The notes: a model not told the origin generated them from the letters alone. Shown: positions 1 to 7,734, counted from the first letter of the stretch. The stretch is DNA of 23,358 nt from JAGTVG01 sp964389805 (GCA_964389805.1 CAYMFU010000241.1:1-23358), one strand, 5' to 3'. Numbers and translations: made by a program.

Positions 1-1071
1 AATCGCTAAAATTGCAAAGGAAGTAAGCCAATGTTCACCTTCATAATTTCCGCTTGATAAATGCGGGAAACTTGCAATGAAATGATTCTCAGCCCTAAGA
101 ATCAGCTCATCTTTAAGCGGTTCATCTATCGAATTACTTATACCGAACAAACACCAGGCCCTGCTAAAATTCAAGCCATCAAGATGAACGATCTTGGGAT
201 CAGACCGGTCAGAAACAATGGCCGGGGTAATAGAGGAAAAATCCGGGATGAAGTCGGCAATCCAAAGTCGGAATTGCTCCTTATTTAATATTTTCTGCAT
301 TAGATTGGCTTCTTCCAGACAGGGGGATAAAAAATCAAAACCATTTGGTTCCCAACTTATGGGACAGTTTTTATCCTCCTGGTAGAAATCCCTGGACCGG
401 ATTTCTATCAATTCCTTAAACTTTACGTCGTTCAGGCTGGATGCATAATCATAGGCCAGAGAAAGTCCAAAAGCTGTATTGGGGTGCTCTCCGGTACGAA
501 TAGGATAGGTTAATTTCGGCAAGAAATTAATATACTTCTCACTAATTAATTCAGCTAATGGCATTATGTTATCAAGCCAGATCTTCCCTTTAGGGTGTTC
601 CCAGTCATTCAATTCCTGTACAAGTTTTAGTAACCAGGCCCATCCGTAGGTACGCTCAAAGGTTTTGTTATATTCACTCTGAAAATAAACTATTTCAGAA
701 TTTATATTTTCAGGGCTTAAATTTTGATCCATTATCCTGAAGATCTCATCTTTTTCAGGCAAATCAGGGTAAAGCCCAACAAGTTTAATAAGCATCCAGT
801 GCCCATGGACCGATGAATGCCAGTCGAAACAACCATAAAATGCCGGATGGAGTTCCTCAGGATTTTTCAGATCATCATGATCTCCTAATACTTGATTGAG
901 TTTGTTCGGAAATTCTTTGTTGAGACAAGCCAAGGGTATTCCGGCCAATCTGGAAGCAGTTTCTCGATTCAATTTCATGATTGTAGTTTGACCACTGACA
1001 GGTGTGCTTAAAATCGCACCAAATATTGAAAGTAAAATCAATACCCGCTCTAAACTTTTTATTGACATCAT
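1..1071 (-). CDS. DUF2891 family exported protein, C-terminus cut by window edge
   Basis: The minus strand is open from an ATG at 1071 to the left edge, giving 357 codons without a stop; the C-terminus lies outside the window. The N-terminus is a short basic stretch followed by a hydrophobic run (VLILLSIFGAIL) and an S-G-Q that looks like a signal peptidase site, so the protein is probably periplasmic. The mature part starts with ASRLAGIPLACLNKEFPNK and contains CFDWHSSVHGHWMLIKL near residues 82-98. Later come YGWAWLLKL, HPNTAFGLSLAYDYA and, at the edge, YEGEHWLTSFA. These Trp/His-rich helical motifs are, as I recall them, those of the DUF2891 family, whose biochemical function is not established. 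A second ATG directly follows the first, so the start is uncertain by one codon. The gene diverges from the MFS transporter at 1314, which hints at but does not prove a link to sugar use. Confidence 0.85.
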   Translation of the reverse strand, partial: MMSIKSLERVLILLSIFGAILSTPVSGQTTIMKLNRETASRLAGIPLACLNKEFPNKLNQVLGDHDDLKNPEELHPAFYGCFDWHSSVHGHWMLIKLVGLYPDLPEKDEIFRIMDQNLSPENINSEIVYFQSEYNKTFERTYGWAWLLKLVQELNDWEHPKGKIWLDNIMPLAELISEKYINFLPKLTYPIRTGEHPNTAFGLSLAYDYASSLNDVKFKELIEIRSRDFYQEDKNCPISWEPNGFDFLSPCLEEANLMQKILNKEQFRLWIADFIPDFSSITPAIVSDRSDPKIVHLDGLNFSRAWCLFGISNSIDEPLKDELILRAENHFIASFPHLSSGNYEGEHWLTSFAILAI

Positions 1072-1100
1072 ATTTTACAATTTCATTGCGATTGTTACCG

Positions 1101-1157
1101 AAAATGATTTTATTAGCCGCAATTTTTTACAAAAAATTAAATAAACAGAATCATTTT
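1101..1157. repeat. Nested inverted repeats in divergent intergenic region
   Basis: AAAATGATT (1101-1109) is the perfect reverse complement of AATCATTTT (1149-1157). Between them AATTTTTT (1121-1128) pairs with AAAAAATT (1131-1138). The repeats sit between the divergent DUF2891 and MFS genes, in an otherwise featureless 242-base AT-rich gap (1072-1313). They could be an operator or a chance product of AT-rich sequence. I see no other structure in this gap. Confidence 0.3.
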
Positions 1158-1173
1158 TTCGCAGAAATGAAAA

Positions 1174-1181
1174 TATTTTTG
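1174..1181 (+). promoter_or_regulatory. Possible Bacteroidota -7 box (TAnnTTTG)
   Basis: TATTTTTG matches the TAnnTTTG consensus of Bacteroidota housekeeping promoters. It lies about 130 bases upstream of the MFS start. There is no clear TTG element about 20 bases upstream, and the AT-rich setting makes a chance match likely. Confidence 0.15.
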
Positions 1182-1313
1182 AGTTATCAGGAAGAAATGC
1201 TGAAAGTAATAAAAGGTGATCATTTATTTTTAATATTATACTGACGCCAATTCCCCATAGAAGAGAACAATTATTAATATAAATAGTATTTTTCAACATT
1301 AAAATAAAAACAT

Positions 1314-2762
1314 ATGACAACGAATAGTGGAACAAAGCAGAATACCGGTCTTGTTATCGTTATTGCTGCTATTGCGTCGACTGGAGGCTTATTGTTTGGA
1401 TTTGATACTGGTGTGATTTCAGGAGCTTTGCCATTTTTAAGGGAAACCTGGGGTCTTGAAACTGGTGAGATTGAGTGGATCACAACTGCTGCATTGGTTG
1501 GTGCCGTATTGGGAGCAATGTCGTCCGGTAGATTAACAGATATTTTTGGAAGGAAAAAAGTTATACTTGTTACTTCCGTAATTTTTGCATTAGGTTCAAT
1601 ATTGACTGGTGCAGCTTCCAGCCCAACCTTTTTGGCTTATAGCCGAATTGTATTAGGTATAGCTATAGGAATTTCTTCCTTTACTGTGCCATTGTATATT
1701 GCGGAAATTTCTCCTACAAAGACAAGGGGTGCAATGGTATCATCATTTCAATTAATGATTACTATAGGTATCGTTGTATCCTATTTCAGTGATTTAGCAT
1801 TCGCCGATGAGGGAAATCCTGAATCCTGGAGATGGATGTTCTATGTGGGAGTTTTCCCCGCAATCATTCTGTTCGTTGGAATGCTCTTCCTTCCTGAAAC
1901 ACCCCGATTTTTAATTGGCAAAGGGAAAGAAGAAAAAGGGCGAAAGGTTCTTCAAAAGGTTGAGCATCCTGATCTGGTTGAAGAAGCCATTTCAAGAATA
2001 AAGGCCGATATTGAAAAAGATAAGGACTCTGCTGCATTTACGGAGTTGTTCAAGCCATATTTACGAACAGCATTGTTCATTGCGATAGGAATTATGTTTG
2101 TCCAGCAGTTTGTCGGAATTAACACGGTAATTTACTATGCTCCAACCATCTTTATTATTGCTGGTTTCGCTGGCCCTAAAGCAGCTATAGCTGCAACAGT
2201 CAGTGTAGGTATAGTTAATGTACTCTCTACGGTTCTGTCCATGTTTTTAATTGATAAAATTGGCAGGAGAAAGCTATACTTTATAGGCGTGATTGGTATG
2301 GCTGTTGCATTGGCTGCACTGGGATCCTTCTTCATGTTGAAGGATAGTTTAGGTGATATGCTGCAATGGATCACCGTTGGAACTGTATTGGTTTACATTG
2401 TATTCTTTGCAATTAGCTTAGGACCTCTGGGTTGGCTTATCATATCTGAAATCTTCCCATTAAAGGTTCGTGGTTTGGGAATGAGTATAGGCTCTTTGTC
2501 AAACTGGTTGTTTAATGCGATTGTAACATTTACATTCCTGAAATTGGCCTGGTTCTTCACGGCTCCAGGAATGGAAATTATAAATGAAGGAGCAGCAAAT
2601 CCAGATCCTAATCCATCTGGAGCCTTTTTCGTATATGCTGTAATCGCTATTTTCGGAATAATCTGGGGCTATAAATATATTCCAGAAACCAAGGGCATTA
2701 CTCTTGAAGAGATCGAAGACCACTGGAGAAAAGGCACAAAGCCGAACAAGATAGGAAAATAA
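1314..2762 (+). CDS. MFS sugar porter (XylE/GalP-like sugar:H+ symporter family)
   Basis: The 482-residue protein has the usual length and the two-half, twelve-helix pattern of the sugar porter family of the major facilitator superfamily. Visible signatures are GGLLFGFDTGVISGALPF in helix 1 (about 24-41), GRLTDIFGRKK in the first cytoplasmic loop (72-82), PETPRFL at the end of the first half (194-200), QQFVGINTVIYYAP in helix 7 (264-277), DKIGRRK in the second-half loop, and PETKG near the C-terminus. In XylE-like proteins the helix 7 QQ..GIN region contacts the hexose or pentose. It should import a monosaccharide across the inner membrane, probably by proton symport; the substrate cannot be read from sequence. 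The ATG at 1314 has an A-rich upstream region and no clear Shine-Dalgarno sequence. The gene is transcribed alone and ends just before a strong hairpin terminator. A glycosidase-like lipoprotein and zwf/pgl lie elsewhere in the window, so sugar use is a plausible wider context. Confidence 0.93.
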   Translation: MTTNSGTKQNTGLVIVIAAIASTGGLLFGFDTGVISGALPFLRETWGLETGEIEWITTAALVGAVLGAMSSGRLTDIFGRKKVILVTSVIFALGSILTGAASSPTFLAYSRIVLGIAIGISSFTVPLYIAEISPTKTRGAMVSSFQLMITIGIVVSYFSDLAFADEGNPESWRWMFYVGVFPAIILFVGMLFLPETPRFLIGKGKEEKGRKVLQKVEHPDLVEEAISRIKADIEKDKDSAAFTELFKPYLRTALFIAIGIMFVQQFVGINTVIYYAPTIFIIAGFAGPKAAIAATVSVGIVNVLSTVLSMFLIDKIGRRKLYFIGVIGMAVALAALGSFFMLKDSLGDMLQWITVGTVLVYIVFFAISLGPLGWLIISEIFPLKVRGLGMSIGSLSNWLFNAIVTFTFLKLAWFFTAPGMEIINEGAANPDPNPSGAFFVYAVIAIFGIIWGYKYIPETKGITLEEIEDHWRKGTKPNKIGK

Positions 2763-2778
2763 TATAATATATATCTAT

Positions 2779-2810
2779 AAAATCCCCGTGCATTTATGTA
2801 TGGGGATTTT
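2779..2810. terminator. Strong hairpin terminator between convergent genes
   Basis: AAAATCCCC (2779-2787) pairs with GGGGATTTT (2802-2810). The stem continues inward with further Watson-Crick and G-T pairs to 2792/2797, giving about 14 pairs and a 4-base loop. A run of eight T (2807-2814) overlaps and follows the right arm, as in an intrinsic terminator for the MFS gene. On the minus strand the hairpin is followed by TTTT, so it may also end the histidine kinase operon, which stops at 2824. Confidence 0.85.
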
Positions 2811-2823
2811 TTTTGCCTTTAGG

Positions 2824-4197
2824 TCAGGTCCCTAAACGATTTGGCAGCTGGACAACAAATTCTGTTCCTTTGCCAAGAGTGCTTTTAACATCAATTTTTC
2901 CACCCATTTTATCCACACTCTGGCTTACCAGATTTAAACCTATACCGGACCCTTTAGATAGTTCGCTACCCCTATAAAACATTTCAAAAATTTTGGGTAG
3001 AACATCCTTGGCAATCCCAATACCGTTGTCCTGTATGGATATATTGGCTTCTTTCTTGTTTATTTTTATATTGATATCTATGACACTATTGTCTTTTGAT
3101 TTATCGGCATATTTTATAGCATTTGAAATGATATTTCTAAAGATCTCATGAATTCCCATCTTATCATTGAAAAATGACTTTGGACTTACCTGGATCGTCT
3201 TTTTGATATTCATAGCGTTTTCCAAATAATCAAGTTCTGCGAAACAGTCAGAAATTATAGATCTAAATTCAATTTTTTCTATTGATATTGAAGTGCGAAT
3301 ATTCCTTGAGTAATTGAGGATATCATATATAAACCGATCCAGGTTTTTCATTCGGTCTTCGAGAAGAGAAATAAATGGTCGAAGGTCACTGGACTTGCTT
3401 TGTAGTTCAAGCTTTATGATATTAATTAATCCCTCTACAGATGTTATCGGAGCTCTGAGGTCATGTGAAACTCGATAAACGAAATTGTTTAGCTCTTCGT
3501 TTTTCAATTTCAATTCTTCTTCTGCTAGTCTTTTGTCTTCAATTTCTTTTCTCAGAAGTCTATTGGTTTCCCAAAGTTCTGAAGTGCGATCAGTGATCTT
3601 ACGCTCCAGGTCCAGATTGATTTTCCTTAATTCCTCCAGCAGATATAAATTATCCAACTTATCACTCATAATATTAATTACTTCATGAATTAAGGTGATT
3701 ATTTCAGAAAAACGGTTGGTGTCTTTATCATTATCCGCGAACAGGAAGTATGATAATTCGTTGGAGATTGATTTGTGTGGAATGATCAAAATAGATCTCG
3801 GCTCGAAATTCTTTTCATTTAGCGATGTAAAGATTTCGTCGTAAATCTTATTCTCTTTAACGAGATATAATATACCATTCTGTAATTTGTTATATGCATT
3901 TTCATCAAGTTCTATCTTTTGGATCGAACTATTGTCAGCATATGAGGCATAAGCTAGTTGAACAGTTAATGTATTATTTTCCCTGGAACAATAACAGCAA
4001 AGAGGAATATCCTTAAGAATACTAATCTTTTCTAATACAGTATCAACAATAATTGATCGATCATTAATTTCGCGAATTGATTCTGAAACCATGACAAGTA
4101 AAAAGATCTCTTCAGCTCGTTCCGCCATGCTTTCATTTTCAGCAACAAGGAAGGAAATTTTCTCTTCAAGCTCCTTTATCTTTTTATTTTGGGTCAC
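2824..4197 (-). CDS. Soluble sensor histidine kinase with GAF-like N-terminal domain
   Basis: The 457-residue protein has no membrane segment and should act in the cytoplasm. A short coiled coil (1-30) leads into a GAF-like alpha/beta region (about 35-180), then a long coiled coil (185-240). The HisKA helix contains FVYRVSHDLRAP with the phospho-accepting His245. The ATPase domain shows the N box (FRNIISNAIKY, Asn359), the G1 box DNGIGI (390-395), FEMFYRG, and the G2 box GSGIGL (416-421). No receiver or output domain follows, so the partner regulator must be encoded elsewhere. The start is GTG at 4197, inside the preceding hydrolase gene as GTGA, implying translational coupling; a Met at residue 24 is a less likely alternative. 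Residues 67-70 read CCYC in what should be a GAF core strand, which could be a redox or cofactor site or coincidence. The ligand is unknown. Confidence 0.88.
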   Translation of the reverse strand: MTQNKKIKELEEKISFLVAENESMAERAEEIFLLVMVSESIREINDRSIIVDTVLEKISILKDIPLCCYCSRENNTLTVQLAYASYADNSSIQKIELDENAYNKLQNGILYLVKENKIYDEIFTSLNEKNFEPRSILIIPHKSISNELSYFLFADNDKDTNRFSEIITLIHEVINIMSDKLDNLYLLEELRKINLDLERKITDRTSELWETNRLLRKEIEDKRLAEEELKLKNEELNNFVYRVSHDLRAPITSVEGLINIIKLELQSKSSDLRPFISLLEDRMKNLDRFIYDILNYSRNIRTSISIEKIEFRSIISDCFAELDYLENAMNIKKTIQVSPKSFFNDKMGIHEIFRNIISNAIKYADKSKDNSVIDINIKINKKEANISIQDNGIGIAKDVLPKIFEMFYRGSELSKGSGIGLNLVSQSVDKMGGKIDVKSTLGKGTEFVVQLPNRLGT

Positions 4198-5021
4198 CTG
4201 TTTTGATTATTATTATAGAATTCAGAAATTTTTTCAATAAGCAAGTCTGGTTCATCCTCCTGTATGAAATGTCCCCCCGTTCTGATTCGTAAGATTTCAC
4301 CGGAAGGGATATCTTCTTCAAGCCGGGTACTTATGATACTATTCAAATAAAGGTCACCTTCCCCTCGAATTATTAGAACAGGGAAGTCGATATTTTTCAA
4401 TTCAGAAGCTATCTCCATAAGATGTTGATTGTTCAAACATTTTGCGAAATGAAGGAAAGATTTTCTTCTTTTTTTATTTGCCATTTCCTCCCAGACAAGT
4501 GATTTGAATTCTTCGGTATAGCTTTCTTTTTTATAAAGTCCTTTTTTAATAAGTTTTTGTAACATTCCCATATCCAGTGACATCATTGCAAATTGCCGAA
4601 AGATTGGAGTACGCATTGTAGTAATAGGCTGCACCGGCCAATAATTATAACCAATGGTGTTTATAAGGACTATGTCTTGTATAAGTTCTGGAAATTTTAC
4701 AGCCATAATTTGAGCGATTCCTCCGCCTATATCATGACCTATTATATGTGTTTTCCCCAGATCAAGTTCTCTTGAAAGATCAGCAAGTATTAAAGCTTGA
4801 TTTTTAATTGAATAATCAGCAGACAAGTCTTTTGATGAATTACCACAGCCCAGGAGATCAACCGCTATAACATCATAATCCTTTGATAGGCCTGGTATAA
4901 TATTTCGCCATATAAAAGAACTGGTGGTGATACCATGAATTAAGAGGACACTTTCCCCATTTCCAATTCGTGTATATGCAATTTGAAGTCCTTGAATAGT
5001 TATGTACTTGCTGGTATCCAT
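4194..5021 (-). CDS. Alpha/beta hydrolase with Asp nucleophile (epoxide hydrolase/haloalkane dehalogenase-like)
   Basis: This 275-residue protein is a typical single-domain alpha/beta hydrolase with a helical cap around 125-205. It shows LLIHG (26-30) with the oxyanion-hole region HGITTSSFIWRNIIP, VIAVDLLGCGNSS (51-63), the nucleophile elbow GHDIGGG with Asp97, a probable acid Asp223 in GEGDLY, and catalytic His251 in GGHFIQEDEP. An Asp nucleophile is the mark of epoxide hydrolases and dehalogenases. The TSSxxWRN stretch resembles the LinB/DhaA dehalogenases, but their halide-binding residues are not present: HGN is HGI and the Trp after the nucleophile is Ile. A dehalogenase role is therefore unlikely and the substrate is unknown. 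No signal peptide is seen. The gene starts 24 bases after the GH130-like gene and its stop overlaps the start of the histidine kinase, so it may belong to a signalling unit. Confidence 0.85.
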   Translation of the reverse strand: MDTSKYITIQGLQIAYTRIGNGESVLLIHGITTSSFIWRNIIPGLSKDYDVIAVDLLGCGNSSKDLSADYSIKNQALILADLSRELDLGKTHIIGHDIGGGIAQIMAVKFPELIQDIVLINTIGYNYWPVQPITTMRTPIFRQFAMMSLDMGMLQKLIKKGLYKKESYTEEFKSLVWEEMANKKRRKSFLHFAKCLNNQHLMEIASELKNIDFPVLIIRGEGDLYLNSIISTRLEEDIPSGEILRIRTGGHFIQEDEPDLLIEKISEFYNNNQNR

Positions 5022-5045
5022 AAAATTCTTACATAATTTAACATT

Positions 5046-6179
5046 TTAATTCTGCAAAACAGCGACGGCGATCTTTGAGTCAGCCGTGCCATAATACAGG
5101 ATCCAGTTATTCTTATAATGTACAAGCGCTTCTATAAAACATACATTACCAACCTGACCAGTGATCTCATAATCATTTTCTGGCTTAAAAAAATATTCTT
5201 CTGACCGTGCAATTACTTTTTCAGGATTCTGTTGGTCAAATAATATCTGGCCTGCAGCATAGGTGCCTTCAGGAAGTGATGTGTCTCCCCATTCAGCATG
5301 ATTCCGGCTATTGTAAATCATCCATATCCCATCCTTGGTCAGGATAGCCGGTGGACCTGGCTCTACCAGATCGGAATCAAAATACCCCTTTCTGGGTCCG
5401 AATATTTTTTTAATTGATCCATCCTCTTCTTCTACAGGTTGCCAGTCAATGAGGTTTTCCGAGGTGGCAAGAAAAATATCTGTATCGCCCCAATACATCC
5501 AATATTTACCATTTATCTTACTGGCTATAAGCTTATTACCTTCACTTCTGCAAACAATTGATCCAGATTTCGACCAGAGATCCCCGTATTTGGCATTCTT
5601 AACCTTGCCCAAAGCTAGTCCATGCTTTTCCCATTTGATTAAATCTGGGGAAGTGGCCAGGCACAATCTGGCAATCTTTCCATCATAGCTTGTATAGGTC
5701 ATTATATAAAGGCCTTCCTCTGATTCAACAATCCTCGGGTCTTCAACTCCTCCTTCCCATTCAAATATTTTCATTTCATCATGATCTGGATAGAAAACCG
5801 GTTTTTCCATTCGTTCAAAATTGAATCCATCAGAACTAAGAGCTAGTCCTAATCGAGAAGTTCCTCCATATTTTCCAACCACGTCTTCTGCTCGATATAT
5901 CATTTGGATCTGGCTATTTCTTACCACAACTGCTGGATTAAATACATCTTTCTCTTCCCAATGGACAAGTTCCTTTCTAATTGGGCAATAAAAAGTAGCA
6001 GCTGGATCTGGTGTCATGACCGGATTTACACTATCAATTTTAATAAATGGTTTCCATTGCCAGTAATCCGTAATAATATTTTCAACTTCTGCGGAAGATT
6101 GATTTTCCTCTTTTGGTTTTTCATTACAGTTTAAAATCAGCAGAAGAAATATCGGGATCAATAAATATTTAGATTGCAT
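5046..6179 (-). CDS. GH130-like five-bladed beta-propeller glycosidase or phosphorylase, lipoprotein
   Basis: From the ATG at 6179 this is a 377-residue protein; an upstream TTG at 6200 in the same frame would add seven residues but is less likely. The N-terminus is a lipoprotein signal: MQSKYLLIPIFLLLILNC, with Cys18 as the lipidation site. The rest is a beta-propeller with repeated short motifs: DVFNPAVVV, MIYRAED, SRLGLALSSDGFNFER, WEGGVEDPRIV, YIMTYTSYDG, YWMYWGDTD, DLVEPGPPAI, WMIYNSRN, and near the end FIEALVHYKNNWILYYGTADS. The EDPR motif and the closing YYG.ADS motif fit GH130, which contains beta-mannoside phosphorylases and beta-1,2-mannosidases; the Asp of EDPR would be the catalytic acid. 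Phosphorylase or hydrolase cannot be decided by eye, and GH43-type propellers are an alternative. It sits in an operon with a hydrolase and a histidine kinase and faces the periplasm or cell surface. Confidence 0.75.
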   Translation of the reverse strand: MQSKYLLIPIFLLLILNCNEKPKEENQSSAEVENIITDYWQWKPFIKIDSVNPVMTPDPAATFYCPIRKELVHWEEKDVFNPAVVVRNSQIQMIYRAEDVVGKYGGTSRLGLALSSDGFNFERMEKPVFYPDHDEMKIFEWEGGVEDPRIVESEEGLYIMTYTSYDGKIARLCLATSPDLIKWEKHGLALGKVKNAKYGDLWSKSGSIVCRSEGNKLIASKINGKYWMYWGDTDIFLATSENLIDWQPVEEEDGSIKKIFGPRKGYFDSDLVEPGPPAILTKDGIWMIYNSRNHAEWGDTSLPEGTYAAGQILFDQQNPEKVIARSEEYFFKPENDYEITGQVGNVCFIEALVHYKNNWILYYGTADSKIAVAVLQN

Positions 6180-6236
6180 TGGATATAGCTTTAAATACAA
6201 TATAATAAATTAATTTTTTTTTAACGAAGAAATGAA

Positions 6237-6755
6237 TTATTTGGATAGTACTTTTCTGGCCCTTGACTGGAATCCTGCAGATTCATATGGCATCAGATCT
6301 TGAAGAACCAGTTTTAGTTCTTGTCTGATCTCAGGTATTTCATCACCTATTTTATCGAGAATTCCAATAGAGTATGCTTTAATGGCTATCGGTTCTTTTC
6401 CACTCATAACAAACCTGAAACAGATATCTGCAAGAGGGCCATAATGTTTTTCAGGAATGGTGGTTAATTCCAAAGCTTTTAATCCATTTCTTTTAATGGC
6501 ATCGTGTTGACCTGGTTTATCAATATATTTGATGAGTTTTTTTATATATGGATTAATTAAATAAGTGTATTGCCTGATACTGTGACTTAAAATCCACGCT
6601 GCCTTTTTGGCAAGCTCAATATCTGCCATATCAAAGTATATCCGGATCAGCTTCTGAAACAATTCCTCATCCTGGTCAATAAGCTTAGCAACCCTTTCAG
6701 TATTTGCTTTTGAATATGAAAGTAAAATTTCTGCTTTTAAGTCCAGTTCTTTCAC
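6237..6755 (-). CDS. Small all-helical protein, possibly HEAT-like repeats, function unknown
   Basis: I do not recognise a named family. The 172-residue protein is predicted to be almost wholly helical. Its helix pairs recur at about 35-40 residues (for example ELAKKAAWILSHSIRQY, RNGLKALELTTIPEKHYG, IAIKAYSIGILDKIGDEI), which resembles short HEAT/ARM-type repeats used for protein binding. There is no signal peptide, membrane segment or evident catalytic motif, so it is probably a cytoplasmic binding protein. The start is GTG at 6755; the next Met is around residue 43, which would remove the first helices. It is the first gene of the minus-strand cluster and lies 57 bases upstream of the GH130-like gene. 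It diverges from the outer-membrane protein gene at 6824 across a 68-base AT-rich spacer. Confidence 0.7.
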   Translation of the reverse strand: MKELDLKAEILLSYSKANTERVAKLIDQDEELFQKLIRIYFDMADIELAKKAAWILSHSIRQYTYLINPYIKKLIKYIDKPGQHDAIKRNGLKALELTTIPEKHYGPLADICFRFVMSGKEPIAIKAYSIGILDKIGDEIPEIRQELKLVLQDLMPYESAGFQSRARKVLSK

Positions 6756-6823
6756 AGGTCAGAATTAAAAATATATTTTTATTAATTCATCTTTATTTTA
6801 ACTTAATTTGTTCAAAAATCATA

Positions 6824-7648
6824 ATGAAGAGACTTCAAATACACTATATAATATTCATAATCTTATTGTCTGCTGGAAACCTCATGGCCCAATGGCCGCT
6901 TTTACCCAGTGGGAAGGAGCTGAATCCCTCGGACATCACGCATCCGTATAGTGATATAGCCTTCTCAGGTGAACTTATTGATATGGTAGAAGGACATATT
7001 TGGCAATGGACATTCCAGGGAGAAATAGCGTTTGGCCAGAATAAACATGGACTATCTGTCAAGGTTCCTTTTGTAAGGACGGTATATCCCGGGGTGGAGC
7101 AACTGACGGGAATTGGAGATGTAAGCCTCAGGTATCATTTGGTAACCTATGATTCGGAAATAAGAACGAGGACTTTAGCATCATCGGGGCTTTATTTGGA
7201 TCTTTCAATTCCAACAGGCAATACCCTGTATGGGCATGGAGCAGGTGTGCCCATTCTGATGCCTGGTTTTACTTTAGCCTATAGACCTGTTCCTCAAATT
7301 GCCATATATCCTCATATCCGATATGTTCATTCCTTTGGAGAAACTGATGCCGAATGGGCAGGAGGATCTTCAGGAACCATTCCTGATAATTCCAGCTTAG
7401 AAAAAGAAAAGGTGAGGTTAATACAGTTTGAAACAATATTTAATTATGAGTTTAATGAAGCCTGGATCGGTATATCTCCAGTATTAAGTTACTCATTTAC
7501 CAGTAAGGAAGGTACAGTAAGCCTTAGACCACAGCTGGGAAAATTATTTGCTGAAAAAGTCTCTATTAGTTTATCCGGGTCTTTTTATGTAGCGGGAAGA
7601 AGAAGACTAAATTACGTGACTTATTTTGATGTAAGATATTTCTTTTAA
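6824..7648 (+). CDS. Outer-membrane beta-barrel protein, function unknown
   Basis: The reading frame is open from 6704, but the natural start is the ATG at 6824. It gives a 274-residue precursor with a clear signal peptide (basic MKRLQIHY, hydrophobic IIFIILLSAG, cleavage after MA before QWP) and avoids overlap with the divergent helical-repeat gene. The mature protein alternates polar and aromatic/hydrophobic residues in strand-sized runs: SVKVPFVRTVYPG, GIGDVSLRYHLVTY, GLYLDLSIPTG, IAIYPHIRYVHSF, ISPVLSYSFTS, SLRPQLGKLFA, VSISLSGSFYVAG. It ends in YFDVRYFF, a terminal Phe typical of proteins inserted by the BAM complex. GIGDVSLRY and the strand pattern resemble the MetA-pathway-of-phenol-degradation type of outer-membrane proteins, but that likeness does not define a substrate. 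It may share transcription with the sensor kinase 120 bases downstream. Confidence 0.75.
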   Translation: MKRLQIHYIIFIILLSAGNLMAQWPLLPSGKELNPSDITHPYSDIAFSGELIDMVEGHIWQWTFQGEIAFGQNKHGLSVKVPFVRTVYPGVEQLTGIGDVSLRYHLVTYDSEIRTRTLASSGLYLDLSIPTGNTLYGHGAGVPILMPGFTLAYRPVPQIAIYPHIRYVHSFGETDAEWAGGSSGTIPDNSSLEKEKVRLIQFETIFNYEFNEAWIGISPVLSYSFTSKEGTVSLRPQLGKLFAEKVSISLSGSFYVAGRRRLNYVTYFDVRYFF

Positions 7649-7704
7649 ATGTAAGTTATATATCAATTATCTATGGTTTTTTACTTACTTAGGTTACATA
7701 TTGC

Positions 7705-7734
7705 CTGCCATTAATATCAACATTAATATGGCAG
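7705..7734. repeat. Hairpin with internal direct repeat
   Basis: CTGCCAT (7705-7711) is complementary to ATGGCAG (7728-7734). Overlapping the arms, CATTAATAT occurs twice (7709-7717 and 7721-7729), separated by CAA, so the unit repeats at a 12-base period. The element lies 34 bases upstream of the sensor kinase start. It could be a weak terminator for the preceding gene (a short T run follows) or a regulator-binding site. Confidence 0.35.

Noticed and set aside
1002..1335. Short open frames on both strands in the 1.0-1.3 kb region
   Set aside because: They overlap the DUF2891 N-terminus or the AT-rich intergenic gap, have no family features and look like chance frames.
4194..5021. Naming the alpha/beta hydrolase a haloalkane dehalogenase
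   Set aside because: Both halide-binding positions are changed to Ile, so the name would overstate the motif similarity.
6180..6200. TTG start for the GH130-like gene
   Set aside because: The ATG at 6179 gives a standard lipoprotein signal peptide; the TTG only adds seven residues before it.
6704..6823. Longer N-terminus for the outer-membrane protein
   Set aside because: It would overlap the divergent gene and place 40 residues before a clear signal peptide.
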